Source: Pseudoramibacter fermentans
GTDB taxonomy: Bacteria; Bacillota; Clostridia; Eubacteriales; Eubacteriaceae
Assembly (NCBI GenBank): GCA_009493725.1
Contig: VOGB01000005.1
Span: 248,001-312,000, forward strand
Direction of reading: 5' to 3'
DNA length: 64,000 bases
A program made the position numbers and the translations under genes. The notes under the pieces are model-generated. The model did not search any database, was not told the origin of the DNA, and saw only the letters and a list, made by a program, of their open reading frames with translations. This document shows positions 25,691 to 33,250 of this stretch, piece after piece (within the stretch, counting starts at the first letter, position 1; every line of letters begins with the position of its first letter).

Positions 25691-27355
25691 TTATTTGCGG
25701 ACGATGGGCACATTGCCGACGATCGCCGCCGTCTTTTCAGCGAGGCTCATCTCACTGAAGTTTTTTTTTACACTTTTGATTGTCAGCTGAACCTTCCGGC
25801 CCGCGACGCTGCCCGCCAGCTTTTCAAGCTTCGCCTGGGAGCGGGTGCACCGGTCGCAGGCCATCCTGTCACCGCTGTCCTCGAAAAAGCACAATTCGAA
25901 ATGGTCCGCGTCCTTTTGAATCAGGCGCCCTTTTTCGAACATCTTGCCGTCCAGCGGCGCCTTCTTTTTCAGGGCCGCGGTCATTTTTTTCTTGAGGGTC
26001 TGGGCGTCGGCGCCGCCTTGTTTCGGCGCAGCCGCCGGTTTTGCCTGTCGGGGTGCCGCCTGAGCCTTCGGAGCCGCGGCAGCATTTTGTTTTGGGCGCG
26101 CTTCCGGGGCCGGCGCCGCTGTCTGAGCAGCGGGCTTCTGCGGTGCGGCCGGCGTCACCTTCGGCTGAGGGCTCGGGGCCGGTTTTATCGCTGGCTGACG
26201 CGGCGGCGCAGTATCAACTGTCCTTTTAACCGCTGGCGCCGGATCCGCCGCGCGGATCGTCTGCGCGGTACACAGCTTCAGCACCGTCATTTCCAGCACG
26301 ATCTCCGCCACGTCGTTGTACTTGAGCTTTTCCTTGGCGTCGATTAAAACGTCCATGATATCGAACAGCTGGCCGCCGCCCGTCAGCTGGGCCGTCGCCA
26401 GAAGCGCGTCGTAATCGTCCTGTCCGATGCCGAGAATGGCCATCGCGGTTTCGCCGGTGGTCTGGACGATGAGGGCTTGATGCACGGCGTCAATCATCTG
26501 GTCAAGAATCAGTGCCGCGTCCCGCCCGCGCGCCTTCAGCGTCTTGAGCAGGGTCAGCGCCGACGCCGCGTCCTGCTCCGCAATGTGGGCGATAAGCTGG
26601 CGGATCGTCTGCTGATCGGCCATGCCGAGGAAATCCAAAACCTGACTGTAGGTGATCGGCCGGCCGTCTTCCCGCAGGTCGATGACCTGGTCGAGGATGC
26701 TCAGCGCGTCGCGCATCGAGTGATCCCCGCGGGCCGCGATGAACTGCAGCGCTTCCGGCTCGACCTGAACGTCGAGATCCTCTAAAATTTCGGCCATTCT
26801 GGCGACGATGGCCTCCTGGCTGATCGGCCGGATGTCGAAGCGCTGGCACCGCGAGAGAATGGTCATCGGCAGCTTGTTGGGCTCAGTCGTCGCAAGAATG
26901 AAGACGACGTGTGCCGGCGGCTCTTCCAGGGTCTTGAGCAGCGCGTTGAAGGCCTCCCGGGTCAGCATATGGACTTCGTCGATGATGTAGACCTTGTAGC
27001 GCCCGAGGGTCGGCGGGTATTTGACCTTTTCCCGGATGTCCCGGATTTCGTCGACGCCGCGGTTGGAGGCCGCGTCGATTTCGATGATGTCCATGACGCC
27101 GGGCTGTTCGATTTCCCGACAGGTTTCGCAGACGTTGCACGGGTTGCCGTCCTGATTGTTCGGGCAGTTGATCGCCCGGGCAAAAATTTTGGCAATCGTC
27201 GTCTTGCCCGTCCCCCGAATGCCGGTGAGCAGGTAGGCGTGGCCGATTCGGCCGCTCGTAATCTGGTTCTTCAATATCCGAATGGCCACTTCCTGGCCGA
27301 CCACTTCGTCGAATGATTTGGGCCGGTATTTCCGGTACAACGCCATGTACGCCAT
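25691..27355 (-). CDS. dnaX: DNA polymerase III subunits gamma/tau
   Basis: DnaX is the clamp-loader ATPase. The 554 residues have the Walker A loop GIRGTGKTT, a zinc knuckle (CPNNQDGNPCNVCETC), the DEVH box of AAA+ proteins (YIIDEVHML), sensor-1 LATTEP and the SRC motif. A Pro/Ala/Gln-rich linker (about 370-445) joins the C-terminal tau domain. GGAGACGAGCG precedes the ATG. It opens the dnaX-ybaB-recR operon behind its own promoter. Confidence 0.96.
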   Translation of the reverse strand: MAYMALYRKYRPKSFDEVVGQEVAIRILKNQITSGRIGHAYLLTGIRGTGKTTIAKIFARAINCPNNQDGNPCNVCETCREIEQPGVMDIIEIDAASNRGVDEIRDIREKVKYPPTLGRYKVYIIDEVHMLTREAFNALLKTLEEPPAHVVFILATTEPNKLPMTILSRCQRFDIRPISQEAIVARMAEILEDLDVQVEPEALQFIAARGDHSMRDALSILDQVIDLREDGRPITYSQVLDFLGMADQQTIRQLIAHIAEQDAASALTLLKTLKARGRDAALILDQMIDAVHQALIVQTTGETAMAILGIGQDDYDALLATAQLTGGGQLFDIMDVLIDAKEKLKYNDVAEIVLEMTVLKLCTAQTIRAADPAPAVKRTVDTAPPRQPAIKPAPSPQPKVTPAAPQKPAAQTAAPAPEARPKQNAAAAPKAQAAPRQAKPAAAPKQGGADAQTLKKKMTAALKKKAPLDGKMFEKGRLIQKDADHFELCFFEDSGDRMACDRCTRSQAKLEKLAGSVAGRKVQLTIKSVKKNFSEMSLAEKTAAIVGNVPIVRK

Positions 27356-27398
27356 CGCTCGTCTCCTTCTTCTCTAAAATCACAATCTCGATGTGACC

Positions 27399-27427
27399 AT
27401 TATAGCCTTTTTAGCCGCAGTTTTAAA
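27399..27427 (-). promoter_or_regulatory. Promoter of dnaX
   Basis: On the minus strand TTTAAA and TATAAT are 17 bp apart, 43 bp before the dnaX start. It is divergent from the promoter of the exporter gene. Confidence 0.65.
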
Positions 27428-27442
27428 GCCGTCATTTGCCTT

Positions 27443-27470
27443 TTGAAAACGAAAATCGTTGTGATATAAT
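27443..27470 (+). promoter_or_regulatory. Promoter of the EamA exporter gene
   Basis: TTGAAA and TATAAT are 16 bp apart and the -10 is extended (TGATATAAT). Confidence 0.75.
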
Positions 27471-27518
27471 AACGACACTGCTCTAAATTTGTAACTTATT
27501 TTGGATTCTGGAGGTCTT

Positions 27519-28415
27519 ATGTCAAAGCTCACTCAAAAGCACCCGCATCTGCTGCCGCAGCTGGCCCTTTTCGCCGCGGCCATCATCTGGGGCTCGTCTT
27601 TCTTTTTGATGAAACGCGTCGTCGCCGTCTTTCCCACCTTTTACCTATTGGCGCTGCGCTTCACCATCGCCACGGCGCTGTTGTCCCTCATCTTCCGCAA
27701 GCGGGTGGCCAAGCTCAAGCCTGCCGATTTAAAGGCGGGCTTCGTCATCGCCGCGACCTTCTGCCTGGCCTACGCCTTCCAGACGATCGGCCTGAAGGGC
27801 ACGACGCCGGCCAAGAACTCCTTCCTGTCCGCCACCTACTGCGTCTTTGTCCCGTTTTTGTCCTGGGCCATCGAAAAAATCCGCCCGGACCGCGCCAACA
27901 TCGTCGCCGTTTTCCTGTGCATCGTCGGCGTCGGCCTCGTCAGCCTGACGCGCCAGTTCACCGTCAGCTGGGGCGACGGCCTGACCTTGATCTGCGGGCT
28001 GTTCTTCGCGCTGAACATCATCGCCTCCGCCCACTACAGCCAGACCATCGACGTCACCCTGATCACGATCATGCAGTTCGCCTTCGCGGCCGTCTTCTGC
28101 TGGATCTGCGCCTTCTTCACCGAAACCTGGCCCGCCCACATTCCGGCGTCCTGCCTCGGCGAGCTGATCTACCTGGCGCTGTTCGCCTCCGGCTTGGCCT
28201 ACCTCTGCCAGAATTTCGGCCTCAAGCACGAAAACACGACTTCAGCCTCGATCATTCTCTGTCTCGAGGCCGTGTTCGGCGTATTGTTCTCCGTCCTTTT
28301 CTACGGCGAACGCCTGACGCCGCGGCTGCTCACCGGCTTCGCCGTGATCTTCATCTCCGTCCTGATCTCCGAGCTCAAGCCCCAATGGCTGAACAAAAAA
28401 AGATCCGCTGAGTAA
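27519..28415 (+). CDS. EamA-family (DMT) transporter
   Basis: The 298-residue membrane protein has about ten hydrophobic segments in two EamA halves; the first begins LFAAAIIWGSSFFLMKRVV, the second near TLICGLFFALNIIA. Such DMT-superfamily carriers export amino acids or other metabolites; the substrate is unknown. The start is the ATG at 27519 just after CTGGAGGT; an upstream in-frame TTG has no ribosome site. It is monocistronic. Confidence 0.88.
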   Translation: MSKLTQKHPHLLPQLALFAAAIIWGSSFFLMKRVVAVFPTFYLLALRFTIATALLSLIFRKRVAKLKPADLKAGFVIAATFCLAYAFQTIGLKGTTPAKNSFLSATYCVFVPFLSWAIEKIRPDRANIVAVFLCIVGVGLVSLTRQFTVSWGDGLTLICGLFFALNIIASAHYSQTIDVTLITIMQFAFAAVFCWICAFFTETWPAHIPASCLGELIYLALFASGLAYLCQNFGLKHENTTSASIILCLEAVFGVLFSVLFYGERLTPRLLTGFAVIFISVLISELKPQWLNKKRSAE

Positions 28416-28436
28416 ATTCAGCGGATTTTTTTATTA
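28399..28436. terminator. Bidirectional terminator overlapping the exporter stop codon
   Basis: ATCCGCTGA and TCAGCGGAT pair around a short loop that contains the TAA stop of the EamA gene, with TTTTTTT following on the plus strand and TTTTTTTG on the minus. It also serves the convergent flavin reductase-like gene. Confidence 0.85.
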
Positions 28437-28979
28437 GTCTTCGATGATGTACGCGTCGACGATTTCGCCGTAATACGCGATGTGGGCGTCTTTGTTCGCG
28501 CCGCAGACCGTGCTGTCCTTGTCCGGCGGGTAGAAGCCGTCGAATTGAGAATCGATGAGGCCGAGTTCCTGGCGCTGTCTGAAGACGACCCGGCATTCCA
28601 GGGTCAGCGGCAGTTCCTTCACGGCCGGCGCGTCCACTTTTTCGCCGTCGACGAGAGTCAAGCCGGTGTCGGCAATTTTGTCGACGTCGCGCCCGGAGCA
28701 GGAGCCGCAGCGGCCGACGATCTTCCGGACATCGGCGGTGCGTGCCGTCGGAATGTTCACGGTAAAGACCGGGTTCTTGTCCAGCTGACCGCGGGTGAAA
28801 CGGCCTTCGCGGATGTAGGCGGCAAACACCGGCTTGCCCCATTCGATCCCGAGGGTCCCCCAGCCAATCGTCATCGTGTCGACTTTGTCGGCCGTCTTCG
28901 TCGTCAGCAGAATGCCCTTGGGCAGCTCTTCCACGATTTTGCCGGCGATATCTTTAAGTTCAACAGGTTTTCTGTTCAT
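28434..28979 (-). CDS. Flavin reductase-like FMN-binding protein
   Basis: This 181-residue protein has the flavin-reductase-like split-barrel pattern: GILLTTKTADKVDTMTIGWGTLGIEW, then the FMN-contacting FTRGQLDKNPVFTVNIP and the SGRDVDKIADTG stretch. A cysteine cluster (CGSCSGRD) replaces the more usual CGTKSGRD. Relatives reduce flavins or bind FMN in anaerobes. The ATG at 28979 follows TTGGAGGATAGC; the longer frame is ignored. Confidence 0.83.
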   Translation of the reverse strand: MNRKPVELKDIAGKIVEELPKGILLTTKTADKVDTMTIGWGTLGIEWGKPVFAAYIREGRFTRGQLDKNPVFTVNIPTARTADVRKIVGRCGSCSGRDVDKIADTGLTLVDGEKVDAPAVKELPLTLECRVVFRQRQELGLIDSQFDGFYPPDKDSTVCGANKDAHIAYYGEIVDAYIIED

Positions 28980-29074
28980 GCTATCCTCCAAAAATTTTTC
29001 TTTATTTTTATAATCTAGGCGCATTATATGGGAACAAGCCCAAATTTTTCTTAAGACTTTTTTCGTCTACCCCC

Positions 29075-29104
29075 TTGACAGATGCGGTCCGATGCGTGTA
29101 GAAT
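29075..29104 (+). promoter_or_regulatory. Promoter of the XRE-ImmA-polymerase cassette
   Basis: A perfect TTGACA is separated by 18 bp from TAGAAT. The transcription start would fall at about 29111, inside the palindrome at 29106-29142. Confidence 0.75.
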
Positions 29105-29105
29105 A

Positions 29106-29142
29106 AGTGCAACTAAATTGCATTATGCAATTCAATTGCACT
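29106..29142. promoter_or_regulatory. 37-bp composite palindrome, candidate XRE operator
   Basis: AGTGCAA (29106) and TTGCACT (ending 29142) flank an inner AATTGCA-TTA-TGCAATT repeat. Four TTGCA/TGCAA half-sites thus stand in the first transcribed bases, directly after the -10 box. The layout fits two dimers of the XRE repressor encoded next, blocking promoter escape. Confidence 0.7.
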
Positions 29143-29169
29143 ACTATTTACACAAATTGAGGCGATGAA

Positions 29170-29592
29170 ATGAAATTTGGAGAAAAACTGAAAAAAATGC
29201 GGCACCGCGCCGCCATGACCCAGGCCGAAGCGGCCGAAGGCGCCGGCATTTCCAGACGCACCTACATTGGCTACGAACAGGAAGGCCGCTACCCGAGAAA
29301 CCGGGACATCTACCGCCGCCTGGCCAAAACCCTGAACTGTTCCCTGAACTACCTGCTGACCGAGGACGAGGTCTTCGTCGAGGAATCGGCCAGACGCTAC
29401 GGCAGCCGGGGCAAGCGCCAGGCCGAAGAACTGGTTGCCGAGCTCTCCGGCTTGTTCGCCGGCGGCGAGCTTTCGGAACGGGACAAGGACGCGGTGATGA
29501 TCGCGCTGCAGAAGGCCTATTTCGACTGCAAAGAAGACAATCGAAAATACGGCAGAAGGCGGCGGGGTCGGAAGGTAGAAGACGATGATTGA
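29170..29592 (+). CDS. XRE-family repressor (ImmR-like)
   Basis: The 140-residue protein has an N-terminal Cro/C1-type HTH (about residues 5-60: MTQAEAAEGAGISRRTYIGYEQEGRYPRN split over helices 2-4) and a charged C-terminal tail. Its gene overlaps that of an ImmA/IrrE metallopeptidase by 8 bp. In ICEBs1 and in Deinococcus such peptidases cleave the partner repressor to relieve repression. It probably represses its own operon through the palindrome at 29106-29142, with DNA damage or cell signals acting through the protease; this is inference from the pairing. Confidence 0.88.
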   Translation: MKFGEKLKKMRHRAAMTQAEAAEGAGISRRTYIGYEQEGRYPRNRDIYRRLAKTLNCSLNYLLTEDEVFVEESARRYGSRGKRQAEELVAELSGLFAGGELSERDKDAVMIALQKAYFDCKEDNRKYGRRRRGRKVEDDD

Positions 29593-30112
29593 TTCCTCCG
29601 GCATCTACCGGCGCGCCCAGCATTTTATCCGCCAGTACGGCAACCGCCGCCTGGAGCTGATCATTCAAAAGCTCGGCATCCGGCTCTACGAAGTGCCCGA
29701 TCTCGACGAGCTCCTCGGCATGTACACCGTGCGCTGGCGCCACCGCATCATTTTGATCAACCCCTCCCTCTCGGAGGATCTGCGGCGGATGGTCCTCGCC
29801 CACGAATTGGGCCACGACCAGCTCCACCGCGCTCTGGCTAAAGGAGAAGCCCTCAGCGAAAATTCCCTGTTTGACACAGTGGATCACACCGAGTACGAGG
29901 CCAATGCCTTCGCGGCGCACCTGCTTTTAGATCAGGATCAGGTCTACGAGCTCGCCCGGGACGGCCGGGACGTCGTCGAAATGGCCAAAATCATGCGCAC
30001 CGACGTCAACCTCGTGCTGATCAAGCTTCAGGAAATGACCCGCCTGGGCTGGGACCTGCGGGTGCCGCTCGTGCCCAACGCCCGGTTTTTCGCAAATATG
30101 GACTGCTCCTGA
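29585..30112 (+). CDS. ImmA/IrrE-family metallopeptidase
   Basis: The 175-residue protein carries the zinc-protease motif HELGHDQLH and the downstream EYEANAFAAHLL segment with the third ligand. Family members cleave the repressor encoded beside them. It overlaps the XRE gene by 8 bp and lies 38 bp before the Y-family polymerase gene. No membrane segment is visible. Confidence 0.9.
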   Translation: MIDSSGIYRRAQHFIRQYGNRRLELIIQKLGIRLYEVPDLDELLGMYTVRWRHRIILINPSLSEDLRRMVLAHELGHDQLHRALAKGEALSENSLFDTVDHTEYEANAFAAHLLLDQDQVYELARDGRDVVEMAKIMRTDVNLVLIKLQEMTRLGWDLRVPLVPNARFFANMDCS

Positions 30113-30150
30113 CAATATTCATTCATTGATATTCATTATGGAGGAAAAGG

Positions 30151-31452
30151 ATGAAACCCGCCTATCTCTGCATCGATCTCAAATCCTTTTACGCGTCTGT
30201 GGAATGTGTGCAGCGGGGCCTCGACCCGCTGAAGGCCCTCGGCGTCAGCAGCCGGCCGCGGCTGTTTGAGGTCAAGCAGCAGATCGCCTATGTAGAGAAA
30301 AAGCTCGGCCGGAAAATTCCTTTTCTCATCGCGCCGCCGCAGATGCGCCGCTACGTCGAGGTGTCCTCGCAGATTTACGGCATCTACCTGAGGACCCTGT
30401 CGCCGGCGGACATCCACGTCTACTCCATCGACGAGGTCTTCATCGACGCGGCCCCTTACTTAAAGACATTGGCGATGAACCCCCGGGAGCTGGCCGAGCA
30501 TTTGATTCAAAACGTCTACGACGCAACGGGCATCACCGCCACCGCCGGCATCGGCACCAACCTGTACCTCGCCAAAATCGCGATGGACATCGTCGCCAAG
30601 CACCTCGCAGGCGACGCCAAGGGCATGCGCATCGCCGAGCTCGACGAGCGCGCCTACTGCCAGACGCTCTGGGACCACAAGCCCCTCACCGATTTCTGGC
30701 GCATCGGCCCGGGCATCTCGAAAAAGCTGGCCCGATACCGCATGACGACGATGGGCGATATCGCCGAGATGTCCCGAAACAACGAGGAGCTGCTCTACCA
30801 GCTGTTCGGCGTCGACGCCCAGATTTTGATCGACCACGCCTGGGGGATTGAGCCCTGCACGATGGCCGACATCAAGGCCTACTGCCCGCGGGACCACTCC
30901 CTGGGCTCCGGCCAGGTGCTGCCCAAGCCCTACCCTCACAAGGATGCGGCCCTGATCGTCCGGGAAATGGCCGATCAGCTGGCCCTCGCCCTCGTCGAAA
31001 AGGGGCTCGTGACCCCATCTGTCACGCTGCACGTCGGCTTCGACCGCACCGCCCTCGACGGCGGCCGCTACTGCGGCCCGATCCACATCGACCATTACGG
31101 CCGAAAGGTGCCCAAAAGCGTCCACGGCAGCGTCGACCTCGGCGGCCCGACAGCGCTGACCTCCAAAATCGTTCCGGGCGTTCTGCGTCTGTTCGAGCAG
31201 ATTGCCGACCCTGACCTGCCGGTGCGCCGGATCACGCTGACCGCCAACCGCGTGATCCCGAAGGCGTCGATTGTCGTGCAGTGCAATTTCTGGGACGACC
31301 CCGCCGGTGAAAAGCGGGAGCACGCACTGCAGCAGGCCTTTGTCGCGGTCCGAAAGCGCTACGGCAAAAACGCGCTGTTCCGCGGGATGGACCTGCTCGA
31401 AAACGCCAGAACCCTGACCCGCAACGAAGAGATTGGAGGCCACCGCGCATGA
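30151..31452 (+). CDS. Y-family DNA polymerase (UvrX/UmuC-like) with an internal deletion
   Basis: The 433-residue protein has the palm start CIDLKSFYASVE with Asp9 and Glu18, the catalytic SIDEVFID (Asp94, Glu95), the helix-hairpin-helix region (WRIGPGISKKLARYRMTT) and a little-finger domain. From memory of the family, a stretch of about 25-28 residues that normally follows RGLDPL and carries the fingers motif (TNLVVAD...TICLAVSPALK) is missing; residue 27 runs straight into KALGV. That stretch contacts the incoming nucleotide triphosphate. The frame is kept. The enzyme may be inactive or altered, or this may be a recent deletion or assembly error. It overlaps the YolD-like gene by 4 bp. Confidence 0.88.
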   Translation: MKPAYLCIDLKSFYASVECVQRGLDPLKALGVSSRPRLFEVKQQIAYVEKKLGRKIPFLIAPPQMRRYVEVSSQIYGIYLRTLSPADIHVYSIDEVFIDAAPYLKTLAMNPRELAEHLIQNVYDATGITATAGIGTNLYLAKIAMDIVAKHLAGDAKGMRIAELDERAYCQTLWDHKPLTDFWRIGPGISKKLARYRMTTMGDIAEMSRNNEELLYQLFGVDAQILIDHAWGIEPCTMADIKAYCPRDHSLGSGQVLPKPYPHKDAALIVREMADQLALALVEKGLVTPSVTLHVGFDRTALDGGRYCGPIHIDHYGRKVPKSVHGSVDLGGPTALTSKIVPGVLRLFEQIADPDLPVRRITLTANRVIPKASIVVQCNFWDDPAGEKREHALQQAFVAVRKRYGKNALFRGMDLLENARTLTRNEEIGGHRA

Positions 31453-31889
31453 ACCGAAAACAGCTGATGCGCCAGGGGGCGCCTCGGCACGAGGGCGACG
31501 CCTTCAGCCGCCGCCACCCGCCGATGTCCACGGCAAACCGCGCCAAAATTTTCGCGCCCTTCGCGGCGCTGACCACCTACGACGCGGCCCTGAGGACCCG
31601 CGAAGCCGTCCACGCGGCCAGCCCCTGTCCGGAGCTCTCTGACGACGCGGCCGAAGCCCTGAACGCCGCCCTCAAGGCGCTTTTTGAGCGGCTGAGCGCC
31701 CATCCGTCAGATGGTGTTCCCGCCGCGCTGACCTACTTCGAGCCCTTCGCCGGGGAGACCGGCTACGTCCGGCACCGCCGGGGCCGGATCCTTTCGGCCA
31801 ATCTAAAAAAGCGCACCCTGACGTTGACCTGTCAGAATGCGCCGCAGCCAATCGCCTTCGCCCATTTGCTCGAGCTGCATTTCCTTTAA
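31449..31889 (+). CDS. YolD-like protein
   Basis: The 146-residue protein shows the pattern MSTANRAKIFAPFAALTTYD typical of the small proteins encoded beside UvrX-type polymerases in Firmicutes, and a C-terminal part (LTYFEPFAGETGYVRHRRGRI) like the YolD fold. The role is thought to be accessory to translesion synthesis, not settled. Its start overlaps the polymerase stop by 4 bp, so the two are made together. Asp and Ala content is high. Confidence 0.8.
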   Translation: MNRKQLMRQGAPRHEGDAFSRRHPPMSTANRAKIFAPFAALTTYDAALRTREAVHAASPCPELSDDAAEALNAALKALFERLSAHPSDGVPAALTYFEPFAGETGYVRHRRGRILSANLKKRTLTLTCQNAPQPIAFAHLLELHFL

Positions 31890-31898
31890 TCTTCAAAT

Positions 31899-32291
31899 TT
31901 AATCTTCAAACCGGCGGCCGCATTTCGGACAGTAGGCGAAGTCCTCGTCCGTTTCGTACCCGCAGAAGGCGCAGCGGTGCCGCGGCCCCCGGCGGAAGCC
32001 GCCGCCGTCTGATCCGACCATTTCATGAAGATCCTCAGGCCGAATCGTGACGTCCTCGCCCCGCGCGATGCGTCGGCCCACCTCCGGATCGAGGGCGTAA
32101 ACCGCGCCGCAGCAGCGCATCCGAACGAAATACTGCCGGTGCCATTTGAAGCACGGAATGAAAAACAAAAGCAGCTGGGTATAGGTCATCCACACCTCGT
32201 AGGCGGTGAACTGCCCGCACCGCGGACAGACGCCCGTCTGGTGGTAAGGCAGTGCTTTCTGCCCATCGGTGACGCCGATCATTAAAAACAT
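31899..32291 (-). CDS. Zinc-ribbon protein of unknown function
   Basis: The 130-residue protein has an N-terminal zinc-binding pair (CPRC...CC, about residues 22-60) around a hydrophobic stretch (YTQLLLFFIPCF), and a C-terminal rubredoxin-like ribbon (CAFC...CPKCGRRF). AAGGAGGACCT precedes the ATG at 32291. I do not recognise a family beyond zinc ribbon. It is convergent with the YolD-like gene and separated by only 9 bp. Confidence 0.75.
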   Translation of the reverse strand: MFLMIGVTDGQKALPYHQTGVCPRCGQFTAYEVWMTYTQLLLFFIPCFKWHRQYFVRMRCCGAVYALDPEVGRRIARGEDVTIRPEDLHEMVGSDGGGFRRGPRHRCAFCGYETDEDFAYCPKCGRRFED

Positions 32292-32355
32292 AGGTCCTCC
32301 TTTTAAATGCTTACAATTTGAGGGGCAGCGGCGCTGAACCCGCTGTCGTTTTGTC

Positions 32356-32384
32356 TTGACGAAAACTTTCCCTTTGGCTACAAT
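32356..32384 (+). promoter_or_regulatory. Promoter of gpmA
   Basis: TTGACG and TACAAT are exactly 17 bp apart, 60 bp before the gpmA start. Confidence 0.75.
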
Positions 32385-32444
32385 AACAACAAAAGATAGT
32401 TTAATCGCTGAATTTTATATTTTTATGAATGAGAGGTAATATCC

Positions 32445-33197
32445 ATGACGATGAAATTGGTTCTTCTGCGCCACGGCCAGAGCGAATACAACAAGGAAAA
32501 CAAATTCTGCGGCTGGCACGATGCTGAACTGTCCGATCAGGGCCGCCAGGAAGCGGCAGACGCCGGCAAGGCACTCAAGGAAGCCGGATTTGATTTCGAT
32601 GTCTGCTACACATCTTATCTGAAACGCGCCATCCACACCCTGGATCTCGCACTGACAAGCCTGGACCGCTGCTGGCTGCCGGTTTACAAAACCTGGCGCT
32701 TAAACGAACGCCACTACGGCGCACTGCAGGGCCTCAACAAGAGCGACACCGCCGCGAAATACGGTGAAGATCAGGTGAAGATCTGGCGCCGTTCCTTCGC
32801 TACCACCCCACCGCTTTTGAAGGAAGACGATCCGAGAAATCCAGCCCTTCAGGAACAGTACCGCAGCGTCCCGAAGGAAGACCTGCCGCTGGGCGAAAGC
32901 TTGAAATTGACCATCGACCGCGTCATGCCTTACTACAACGAAACCATCCTGCCGCAGATGCTCGCCGGCAAGCGCGTGCTGATCGCCGCACACGGCAACT
33001 CCCTGCGCGCCCTCGCGATGTCACTTGAAGGCATGAGCGAAGACGAAATCCTCGGCTTCAACATCCCGACCGGTGTGCCGTTGGTTTACACCCTCGACGA
33101 CGAAGGCAAATTCATTTCCAAGGAATACATCGGCGATCCTGACGTCATCGCTGCAAAAATCAACGCGGTCGCCAATCAGGGCAAAGCCAAAAAATAA
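32445..33197 (+). CDS. gpmA: 2,3-bisphosphoglycerate-dependent phosphoglycerate mutase
   Basis: GpmA interconverts 3- and 2-phosphoglycerate in glycolysis. The 250 residues carry the phosphohistidine motif LRHGQSEYN, NERHYGALQG and the second histidine in AHGNSLRA; the length matches dimeric GpmA. The gene is monocistronic with its own promoter and terminator. GAGAGGTAATATCC precedes ATGACGATG; either ATG could be used. Many Firmicutes use the cofactor-independent enzyme instead, so having GpmA is of some note. Confidence 0.94.
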   Translation: MTMKLVLLRHGQSEYNKENKFCGWHDAELSDQGRQEAADAGKALKEAGFDFDVCYTSYLKRAIHTLDLALTSLDRCWLPVYKTWRLNERHYGALQGLNKSDTAAKYGEDQVKIWRRSFATTPPLLKEDDPRNPALQEQYRSVPKEDLPLGESLKLTIDRVMPYYNETILPQMLAGKRVLIAAHGNSLRALAMSLEGMSEDEILGFNIPTGVPLVYTLDDEGKFISKEYIGDPDVIAAKINAVANQGKAKK

Positions 33198-33212
33198 TCG
33201 TGTTAAAAAATC

Positions 33213-33250
33213 AATACGAAGATCCAAATCGGATCTTCGTATTTTTTTTA
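33213..33250. terminator. Bidirectional terminator between gpmA and nhaC
   Basis: AATACGAAGATCC pairs with GGATCTTCGTATT, a perfect 13-bp stem followed by TTTTTTT on the plus strand; on the minus strand GATTTTTTAAC follows. Confidence 0.9.

Noticed and set aside
29040..29170. LexA-type SOS box before the polymerase cassette
   Set aside because: No CGAAC-N4-GTTCG or near match was seen; the palindrome there has TTGCA half-sites.
32333..32352. CAGCGG/CCGCTG hairpin upstream of gpmA
   Set aside because: It is only six bp, lies before the promoter and has no clear gene to terminate.
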